DNA of 64,000 bases from Oceanispirochaeta sp963676905 (lineage in GTDB: Bacteria > Spirochaetota > Spirochaetia > DSM-2461): assembly GCA_963676905.2 (NCBI GenBank), contig CAXXVE010000001.1, positions 496,001-560,000 on the forward strand, read 5' to 3'. Positions 43,243 through 49,830 of the stretch are shown here, piece after piece (the stretch's first letter is position 1; the number at the start of each line of letters is the position of its first letter). Made by a program: the position numbers and the translations under genes. The notes beneath the pieces were generated by a model. The model was not told the origin of the DNA and did no database searches. It worked only from the letters and a program-made list of their open reading frames with translations.

Positions 43243-43339
43243 GTCAAACCCGCAATTTTCTCACAGGAATGCCTTTATTGCACGAATCACAAAACCTATG
43301 ATTATTTTCTCTCCCCAAGTCTGGACAGACCCCCCTCTT

Positions 43340-43394
43340 CCTGTTTATATTGAACCTCGCTGATTTTGACCGCACCATATATGGTGTTTAACAT
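43340..43394 (+). promoter_or_regulatory. nrdD promoter with NrdR-box pair
   Basis: The perfect palindrome CACCATATATGGTG (43373-43386) matches the NrdR box form (acaCwATATaTwGtgt) and sits between a -35 TTGACC (43366) and a -10 TAACAT (43389) spaced 17 bases. A weaker half-matching box (TTATATTG, 43345-43352) is centred exactly 32 bases upstream, the usual distance of paired NrdR sites. Confidence 0.75.
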
Positions 43395-43431
43395 GAAATC
43401 CGATTACAAATACCCACTATAAGGATAATAT

Positions 43432-45687
43432 ATGAATGTCGTTAAGAGAGATGGAAAAATCGTCAGTTTTGACAGGACCAAAATAGAGAATGCCGTACTG
43501 AAAACATGCATGACCCTTGGTGTTGAACTGAACCCGGAACTCTCCAGGATACCTGTAACTGTCGAGAACCATCTCCTTAAGAGCGGCATCAAACAGATCG
43601 AGATCGAAAACATTCAGGACCTTGTAGAAAAGGAAATCATGCGCCTCAACGAGGATATAGCCAAAGAGTACATCCTCTACAGAAACAAGAGAAACAGAAT
43701 CAGAAGAAGCCGGGTCTACCATCAGATCGACGAGATGATTCAGGCGAAAAAGAACGACCTCACCAACGAAAACGGAAACATGAATACCGAAACACCCTCC
43801 GGCATGATTTCAAAAGTGGGTTTTGAAAGCTCTAAAGAGTTTGCCCTCGAGAGCCTTTTAAGCCATGAAGACAGAGTCTCCCATGAGAAGAAGGATCTTC
43901 ATATTCACGACCTTGATTTCTATCTTACAAAATCTCTCACATGTATTCAGACAGACCTGGGCAAGGTTTTCAAAAACGGTTTTGATACTGTGAACGGTGG
44001 GGTACGCTCCCCCAAACGGATCTCCTCGGCCGTGGGACTCACAGCGATCTCGATACAGACCTCACAGAACGAAATGCACGGGGGCCAGTCAATCCATGCC
44101 TTTGACTTCAACCTCGCCCCCTATGTCCTTATGACCTTTAAAGAGTACTGCAGAGAGGCGTTTCAGTTTCTTGGCGAGAGCAACTCCGCCTTCGAAACTG
44201 TAAAGATTGATGAGTATACTGAGGAAAGCCTGGACGGCCTTGAGGGCCAGGAAAGAGTCTTCCAGCATGCCGTCAACAAGACTGTAAGAGAGACAAGACA
44301 GGCCATGGAAGGCCTGATCCACGACCTGAATATCATGAACTCCCGAAGCGGAAACCAGGTTCCCTTCTCCTCCATCAACTTTGGAACCGACACATCCCCC
44401 GAGGGGCGCCTCGTCATAAAGAGCTTCTTGGAAGCCGTACAGAACGGTGTGGGCAACGAACGCAAGACAGCGATCTTCCCCATCTCCATCTTCAAGGTGA
44501 AGTCCGGGATCAACAGAAGAGAGGGCGACCGGAACTACGACCTCTTCCTCCTGGCACAGGAGGTGACAGCCGAGCGATTCTTCCCCAACTTTATCAACCT
44601 CGACGCCCCCTTCAACCAGTCTGAAAAGTGGGATATCAATGACCCTGACAGATGGTTTCACGAACCCAGTACCATGGGATGCCGGACCCGGGTTTATGAA
44701 AACCGCTTTGCCGACAACAGTTCAGTGGGACGGGGAAACGCCTCCTTTACCTCTGTCAACATCGTCAGAATCGCCCTGAAGTCCCTGAAAGAGAGCGATG
44801 AGCTCCAGGGACGCCTCGACTTCTTCTACAAAGAGCTGGACAGGGTCCTTGAGACCGCGGCGACTCAGCTTGTAAACCGCTTCAACTGGCAGAAAACGGC
44901 CCAGGCCAGACAGTTCCCCTACGTCATGAAATACCTGGCCCAGCACAATGAAGGCATCTCGGGACACGACACAGTTGAAGATATTATCAAGCACTTCTCC
45001 CTGAGCATCGGCTTTATCGGCCTGGCGGAGGCCCTTGTCGCCCTGACATCCACAAAGGACGCCGACGACAACTTCCTGAAGGGAAAACACCACGGAGAGG
45101 ATGACACCGTTCAGGAGCTGGGTCTTGAGATCGTCTCCTACATGAATGACAAATGCAAGGAGTTCTCCGAGCGCTATGACAAGAACTTCGGCCTTCTGGC
45201 CACACCCGCTGAGGGACTGAGCCACACCTTTACAGACTCCGACAGAAGAGTCTTCGGAACCGTACCCGGCGTCACCGACAGAGAGTACTACACCAACAGC
45301 AACCACGTTCCCGTCTACTACAAGTGCTCCGTCTTCCACAAGGCAAAGATCGAAGCCCAGTACCACGGCCTCACTCCCGCGGGGCATATCTTCTACATCG
45401 AGATGGACGGCAACCCCGCGGACAACCTCAAGGCTGTGAAAAAGGCCCTGGACTACATGCTTGATATCAACATCGGCTACGTCTCCATCAACCACTTTGA
45501 CAACAGCTGCCTTGACTGCGGTCTTCACTTCTACAACAGGCAGCCCGAGAAGTGCCCCAAGTGCGGCAGCACCGACATCGATATCACCGAGAGAATCACA
45601 GGCTACCTTGTGGGAACCCTGGACAAGTGGAACAGAGGCAAGTTTGCAGAGCAGCGGGACCGGGTCTCCCACTCCTTCGGAAACTAG
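43432..45687 (+). CDS. nrdD: Anaerobic ribonucleoside-triphosphate reductase
   Basis: The 751-residue class III ribonucleotide reductase makes dNTPs without oxygen. Residues 1 to about 95 form an ATP-cone (VVKRDGKIVSFDRTKIENAV) for allosteric control. The C-terminus has a zinc ribbon (CLDC and CPKC) and the glycyl-radical loop RITGYLVG. Length and order are usual. An aagga precedes the ATG. It is followed after 2 bases by its activase gene and preceded by a probable NrdR box. Confidence 0.96.
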   Translation: MNVVKRDGKIVSFDRTKIENAVLKTCMTLGVELNPELSRIPVTVENHLLKSGIKQIEIENIQDLVEKEIMRLNEDIAKEYILYRNKRNRIRRSRVYHQIDEMIQAKKNDLTNENGNMNTETPSGMISKVGFESSKEFALESLLSHEDRVSHEKKDLHIHDLDFYLTKSLTCIQTDLGKVFKNGFDTVNGGVRSPKRISSAVGLTAISIQTSQNEMHGGQSIHAFDFNLAPYVLMTFKEYCREAFQFLGESNSAFETVKIDEYTEESLDGLEGQERVFQHAVNKTVRETRQAMEGLIHDLNIMNSRSGNQVPFSSINFGTDTSPEGRLVIKSFLEAVQNGVGNERKTAIFPISIFKVKSGINRREGDRNYDLFLLAQEVTAERFFPNFINLDAPFNQSEKWDINDPDRWFHEPSTMGCRTRVYENRFADNSSVGRGNASFTSVNIVRIALKSLKESDELQGRLDFFYKELDRVLETAATQLVNRFNWQKTAQARQFPYVMKYLAQHNEGISGHDTVEDIIKHFSLSIGFIGLAEALVALTSTKDADDNFLKGKHHGEDDTVQELGLEIVSYMNDKCKEFSERYDKNFGLLATPAEGLSHTFTDSDRRVFGTVPGVTDREYYTNSNHVPVYYKCSVFHKAKIEAQYHGLTPAGHIFYIEMDGNPADNLKAVKKALDYMLDINIGYVSINHFDNSCLDCGLHFYNRQPEKCPKCGSTDIDITERITGYLVGTLDKWNRGKFAEQRDRVSHSFGN

Positions 45688-45689
45688 AG

Positions 45690-46184
45690 ATGCTGAGACT
45701 ATCGGGCTTCTACGACAGCAGCTGCAGCAACGGCGAAGGCTGGCGGAGCGTCATCTTCCTCTCCGGCTGCCCCCACCACTGCAAAGGCTGCCACAACCCT
45801 GAAACCTGGGACTTTGACTCCGGTGAGGAGACCACGGTGGATGAGCTCTTTGAGATGATCAAAGGAAATCTCGACATTATAGACGGGGTCACCTTAAGCG
45901 GCGGCGAGCCCTTTCAGCTGCGGTATGCGGATGACCTGGTGGAGCTGACGGGGAGGCTGAAGGATCTGGGCCTCACCATCTGGTGCTACACCGGCCATAT
46001 CTATGAAAACCTGGTCAAAAACCCGGAGTTCAGCCGCCTTCTGCAGAACATCGATGTCCTTATCGACGGCCCATTCAAACAGGAACTTCTGGACACACAG
46101 CTGAAGTTCAGGGGCTCATCCAACCAGAGGCTCCTGGAGCTGAGTAAGATTCAGATGCCCGGTGAAGCTCTGGGTATAAGCTGA
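45690..46184 (+). CDS. nrdG: Anaerobic ribonucleotide reductase activating protein
   Basis: A 164-residue radical-SAM activase that installs the glycyl radical on NrdD. The cluster motif SGCPHHCKGCHN has the C-x3-C-x2-C spacing, and GGEP follows (TLSGGEPF). The start is ATG 45690, two bases after the nrdD stop; upstream in-frame codons lie inside nrdD. Probably translationally coupled. The accessory island starts just downstream. Confidence 0.94.
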   Translation: MLRLSGFYDSSCSNGEGWRSVIFLSGCPHHCKGCHNPETWDFDSGEETTVDELFEMIKGNLDIIDGVTLSGGEPFQLRYADDLVELTGRLKDLGLTIWCYTGHIYENLVKNPEFSRLLQNIDVLIDGPFKQELLDTQLKFRGSSNQRLLELSKIQMPGEALGIS

Positions 46185-46194
46185 GTTTTTTGCA

Positions 46195-46333
46195 GGCAGG
46201 AATGTTAGAGGCCGCCGGCCCTTCGGGACGGAACCGGCTTTCCGCTCGTAGCCCCTTGTCGGGGCGGCACTACCCGGCTCACTTCGTTCCGCCGGGCCGC
46301 CCCGGGGGCTGCCGCTGCAATCCGGCGGAGTCA
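46195..46333. repeat. GC-rich intergenic repeat, left edge of island
   Basis: A very GC-rich stretch with several internal inverted segments (for example CCGGC/GCCGG and GGGGCGG/CCGCCCC). Its end (CTGCCGCTGCAATCC, 46309-46323) recurs in opposite orientation at 49605-49619. It looks like a non-coding dispersed repeat, perhaps a hairpin-forming miniature element. It separates nrdG from the broken HNH gene. Confidence 0.6.
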
Positions 46334-46339
46334 TAAATA

Positions 46340-47199
46340 TCAGGAAATGAACACATTCTTCCTGTGCCAGGTCAGAAAATCCTGACTGGGATACCATTCC
46401 TGTTTCCGTGGAAGAATAATCTGCCGATCTTCATACTCCAGAATCCACTTTTTAAATCCATCACTCAATGAGGATACTTTATCTGATACAGAGAACGTAT
46501 AGTTCTCGGAGAAAGTGAATACTCCCCGGTCAAATAAATTATGATGCAAATTACATAACAGCAGCCCGTTATCAACTCTATCCGGGCCGTCATAGGCATG
46601 CCACTTTATATGAGCAGCCTCATTGGCAATAGACGATCCGCCTAGCATGAGATTAAATCCGCATACAGCACAATGATGATTATAGGCGGTGCCGACAACT
46701 TCACGGAATTTGGGATCACGCTTCCTGCGGTGAACATTTGACGAAGACTTCAGATAGTTATCCCTGTAATTCAGTCCTGTTCTGAAAAGAACATCCTCTT
46801 CAAAACTCTCCGTGAAATATCCAGAAAGGAGAGATTCACAGTATGAAACCAGACTGTCCGGATTCTGAATATAACTAAGGAATTCATTAGAAAAGACAGC
46901 CCGGCCATATAGGCGTAAATCAACAACAGAAGGCCCGCCGCTATTACTGATTTTGACTTTATCAGATTCCGGAAAGACCAGAATCCCGTTATTCTGCAGC
47001 CGCCAGAAGGATCAACAACAATGGGATTCCCCGTATAGTCCCGTATAAAATCCTTCAGTTTACCTTCCGCTTCAATAAAATGAAATTCGGTTTTCTCAAA
47101 CAGATAGTATTGTCCTATCAACCAGAGCAAGGTTATCGGTTTGTTGAGGGCTCGCACACCCTGGGATTTCATTGTTTTGAGCGGGAAGTCCTGAATCAT
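46340..47199 (-). pseudogene. Frameshifted HNH restriction endonuclease, probable phosphorothioate-DNA binder
   Basis: Two ORFs form one gene if one base is restored near 47009-47010. Frame 1 from ATG 47199 gives about 63 residues (RALNKPITLLWLIGQYYLF) and frame 2 continues from 47008 without a stop to 46340: FWRLQNNGILVFPE, then CAVCGFN, EAAHIKWHAYD, LLLCNLHHNLFD, a complete HNH_2 nuclease. The restored product would have about 286 residues. NKPxxLLWLIG followed by PFWRLQ-x2-G resembles my recollection of sulfur-binding-domain HNH type IV enzymes that cut phosphorothioated DNA. The break falls within PFWRLQ; it may be inactive, phase-variable or a sequencing error. Confidence 0.8.
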
Positions 47200-47228
47200 A
47201 AATACCCCATTGTATTCCTTCGTAAATA

Positions 47229-48128
47229 CTATGCTGAACGGAAAAGATCAAACCGATTAGCTAAGCGATCCCTATCAGGATAATTTTTCTTTTTACTTGG
47301 AAGGACAATATCTATATTATCCAGCTCTTGAAAGCCATGCTTTAACATAGGTCCATCAATCTCATGAAGTAAGTCCTGACGGATATGAACCTTGTAATCC
47401 GCTGAAATCCCAAGAATATTCTGATCATATGCTGAATGGTGAATCTTACATAACGATAATCCATTCTGAACAACTGGATCACCCAGAATATCATTATCTG
47501 GAATGATGTGGGCTGCATCTAATAATTCAGGGTGTTGTAAACGGCAGATCGTGCATTGTCGATTATAGGCAGTCAGAACATGCTCACGAAAAGCGGACTG
47601 ATGCAAACGCTGCTTCGTTTGACGAGTTACATATCGCCTGACACTTAGTACCGATTCTGAGAAATCATCATTAGCATCTCGATTAAGACCAATAACCCCA
47701 TCTAATGAAATATCAATGGCCGCATCGACACACAGTTCTTCGGGATTATCTCTTAGGATGAAAATAGGCCAAACAGCATTATATATCCCCGGCCGAATTG
47801 CTACAAAATATACCAGTGGGATTCTTTTCTGATAAGCTACCCTCAAACCTCGATTATCACGATGCAAGGGATCAGTACCTCGATAGCTATAGCGTAAGAT
47901 TCCATCATCTCTAAAGCCGTCATCATAGTGACCTTTAGTGGTAGTCGTTATGGATATAGGAACTTCAAATCCTTGGGGGAACCAAATCCCTTGAGGCCCC
48001 ATTAGGTGAATTGTCTTCCCCTGATAACTATAACCATAAGTTAATTCATCACGAGTGAAGACTCCCCCGTTGAAGGCAGAACGAGTTTTTAGCCAATTAA
48101 AAATATGAAACCGAATATCCTCTTCCAT
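47229..48128 (-). CDS. HNH endonuclease (restriction type)
   Basis: A 299-residue protein with an N-terminal domain (about 1-170: YSYQGKTIHLMGPQGIWFP, DPLHRDNRGLRVAY) typical of a common HNH restriction-nuclease family, and a C-terminal HNH_2 nuclease (CTICRLQHPELLDAAHI, NGLSLCKIHHSAYD) with paired Cys for zinc and the catalytic His in DAAHI. The N-terminal domain probably reads a DNA modification; which one is unknown. It lies 29 bases upstream of the broken HNH gene in the same direction and is intact. DNA is AT-richer than the flanks, suggesting transfer. Confidence 0.87.
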   Translation of the reverse strand: MEEDIRFHIFNWLKTRSAFNGGVFTRDELTYGYSYQGKTIHLMGPQGIWFPQGFEVPISITTTTKGHYDDGFRDDGILRYSYRGTDPLHRDNRGLRVAYQKRIPLVYFVAIRPGIYNAVWPIFILRDNPEELCVDAAIDISLDGVIGLNRDANDDFSESVLSVRRYVTRQTKQRLHQSAFREHVLTAYNRQCTICRLQHPELLDAAHIIPDNDILGDPVVQNGLSLCKIHHSAYDQNILGISADYKVHIRQDLLHEIDGPMLKHGFQELDNIDIVLPSKKKNYPDRDRLANRFDLFRSA

Positions 48129-48270
48129 TATATATCATTCTAAACCAAAGTTATCAGACAGTCATATCTTCCCGAATCTTTTCATATATCCCAAGATGAA
48201 AAACTGGTTTTGTTTTCATATATGTGAGAAAGCCAAATTGACACCCGCAACGTTACAGGTTACACTTAAT

Positions 48271-48549
48271 ATGATTAAGTCCTTCAAACACAAAGGCCTC
48301 GAGCATTTTTATATATCTGGCAGCAAGAAGGGTATTCAACCGGAACATTCCAGTAAACTGGAGCGTATCCTTGACCGTCTGGACGCCTCTGAAAGTGTTC
48401 AAGACATGTCCCTTCCCGGGTATAAGCTTCATCTGTTATCCGGGAATGAGAAAGGTGTCTGGTCTGTTTGGGTCAACGGCAATTGGAGAGTTACGTTCTT
48501 CTTCAAAGACGGTGTTGCCTACGTTGTCGATTACAGGGATTATCATTAG
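48271..48549 (+). CDS. higB: HigB-type toxin (module 1)
   Basis: A 92-residue RelE/HigB-fold protein (MIKSFKHKGLEHFYISG start; WSVWVNGNWRVTFFF core with the Arg-rich RNase region; ends VDYRDYH). HigB toxins cleave mRNA on the ribosome. I start at ATG 48271, matching the family N-terminus; the frame extends 25 residues upstream without support. The antitoxin gene follows after 9 bases, the toxin-first order of hig loci. Confidence 0.9.
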   Translation: MIKSFKHKGLEHFYISGSKKGIQPEHSSKLERILDRLDASESVQDMSLPGYKLHLLSGNEKGVWSVWVNGNWRVTFFFKDGVAYVVDYRDYH

Positions 48550-48558
48550 GAGAGTTCA

Positions 48559-48873
48559 ATGACTGGAAAACGAAAACCTGTTCATCCGGGGATTGTATTA
48601 AAAGAAGATGTGTTAAAACCTCTGGGCCTTACTGTCACCGAAGCTGCTGCAGATCTCGGGGTAACCAGAAAGACACTGTCAGAACTGATCAATGAAAAAG
48701 CATCACTTAGCCCGGATATGGCAACCCGAATTGCCAGGGCGACGAACACCTCTCCTGAAAGCTGGTTGAATATGCAGTCCAAACTGGATTTATGGATTTC
48801 AGAGCAAAAGGATCTGAATGTGATCCCTTTTCCAACCTATGCAGAACCGGCACAGGATATGCAGGAAGGCTAA
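48559..48873 (+). CDS. higA: HigA-type antitoxin (module 1)
   Basis: A 104-residue XRE-family antitoxin with KRKPVHPGIVLKEDVLKPLG and HTH VTEAAADLGVTRKTLSELIN, then SPESWLNMQSKLDLW, all typical of HigA. An AGGAGA precedes the ATG. It would neutralise HigB and repress the operon. The extended C-terminus (DLNVIPFPTYAEPAQDMQEG) is slightly longer than usual. Convergent with module 2. Confidence 0.92.
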   Translation: MTGKRKPVHPGIVLKEDVLKPLGLTVTEAAADLGVTRKTLSELINEKASLSPDMATRIARATNTSPESWLNMQSKLDLWISEQKDLNVIPFPTYAEPAQDMQEG

Positions 48874-48901
48874 TCTCAACTATTCGGGATTTCCCGATAG
48901 T

Positions 48902-49195
48902 TCAAACTGCCTCCGCATGTGGAATCAACTTCAATTCTTTCTCCAGCCTGACCCGCTCTTTACGAAGATCACATTCATCCTGAATCCCCAACCAGAATTC
49001 GGCGGAGTTGCCAAAGTAGGCCGATAGCCTTAAGGCTGTATCCGCCGTAATTCGTCTCCGCCCCTTAAGGATTTCAGAAACCCTGGAGGCAGGCATCCCC
49101 GTGTCCTTGGCGAGTTTATAGGCACTGATATTCAGAGGGCTCATAAATTCTTCCTGAAGGATTTCCCCAGGTACAATATTGGGTATACGGTCCAT
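48902..49195 (-). CDS. higA: HigA-type antitoxin (module 2)
   Basis: A 97-residue XRE-family antitoxin (VPGEILQEEFMSPLNISAYK, HTH AKDTGMPASRVSEILKGRRR, then AEFWLGIQDECDL). It follows its toxin gene by 9 bases. Its sequence is clearly different from module 1, so the two modules were not made by local duplication and may not cross-neutralise. Confidence 0.92.
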   Translation of the reverse strand: MDRIPNIVPGEILQEEFMSPLNISAYKLAKDTGMPASRVSEILKGRRRITADTALRLSAYFGNSAEFWLGIQDECDLRKERVRLEKELKLIPHAEAV

Positions 49196-49204
49196 AAAGT
49201 TCTC

Positions 49205-49498
49205 CTAGTGATAATCGACAATTTCAACATCTGCAGCAAAGCCATCATGCCAGGCGAAACAGATACGCCACTGATTATTGATCCTGATACTGTGCTGCCC
49301 TTTTCTACCCCCGGTAAGCTGCTCCAACCTGTTGCCGGGAGGAACCCATAGATCATTCAAATCTTTGGCTCGATGCAGCATAATCAACTTTCTTAACGCC
49401 GCTCTCTGAATTTCCTGCGGAAGCTTCTTTGAATAGAACTGGTTCCACACCTTTTCCGTCTCTTTATCTTTGAACGATGCAATCACTCTTTTCTCCAT
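49205..49498 (-). CDS. higB: HigB-type toxin (module 2)
   Basis: A 97-residue RelE/HigB-type ribosome-dependent RNase toxin (IASFKDKETEKVWNQFYSKK start; RRAL-like helix; GQHSIRINNQWRICFAW core; ends VEIVDYH). It is transcribed from the region holding two TAACG-N5-CGTTA operators. No Shine-Dalgarno is evident before the ATG. Toxin-first order as in module 1. Confidence 0.92.
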   Translation of the reverse strand: MEKRVIASFKDKETEKVWNQFYSKKLPQEIQRAALRKLIMLHRAKDLNDLWVPPGNRLEQLTGGRKGQHSIRINNQWRICFAWHDGFAADVEIVDYH

Positions 49499-49501
49499 TA
49501 A

Positions 49502-49533
49502 TAACGCAATACGTTAATAACGTCAAACGTTAT
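49502..49533. promoter_or_regulatory. Tandem operators of higBA module 2
   Basis: TAACG-CAATA-CGTTA (49502-49516) and TAACG-TCAAA-CGTTA (49518-49532) are two copies of the same inverted repeat centred 16 bases apart, starting 4 bases before the toxin ATG. This is the usual position of HigA autoregulatory sites. Confidence 0.8.
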
Positions 49534-49594
49534 CATACAATGTTTTTGACTTTTATAAAAATTATAACGGTGAGGTTTAATATGCTGATTCATG

Positions 49595-49690
49595 AGCCCC
49601 CCCGGGATAGCAGCGGCAGGGCCCCCGCCCGCCGGGCAGAGGGGCCAAGCGGAGCCCGAGAGGAGGGCGGGATCAGGCCCTAGTAGCGGA
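49595..49690. repeat. GC-rich intergenic repeat, right edge of island
   Basis: A GC-rich, inverted-repeat-bearing stretch whose complement shares CTGCCGCTGC-x-ATCC and nearby fragments (TCCGCT-x3-AG, CTCAT) with the repeat at 46195-46333. It lies in the roughly 330-base gap between higB and leuS. The remaining 140 bases before leuS hold nothing I can assign apart from the leuS upstream region. Confidence 0.55.
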
Positions 49691-49830
49691 TAGCCCGCCA
49701 CTGCCTGCTCCACACCCATAGCCCAACCCCTGAAACACCCCGTTTTATCCCGGGCCAAAACCCCTCTAAACCCAAATTCCAATGGATAAGGATTAGACTA
49801 TTTCCCCTCGCTCTGGTATGATCTTTTCTC

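Noticed and set aside
43212..43431. Cobalamin or other riboswitch before nrdD
   Set aside because: No B12-box or other known aptamer core is visible; the NrdR-like promoter explains the region better.
44722..45672. 316-codon minus-strand frame opposite nrdD
   Set aside because: It lies wholly inside a strongly supported nrdD gene, has a low-complexity valine/glycine-rich translation typical of the antisense frame, and has no ribosome site.
45552..45689. N-terminal extension of nrdG into nrdD
   Set aside because: The extension is translated from the nrdD 3' end in another frame; the radical-SAM family start matches ATG 45690.
46195..49690. Integron cassette array with attC sites
   Set aside because: The repeats lack the RYYYAAC/GTTRRRY core ends and the genes are in mixed orientation with no integrase nearby.
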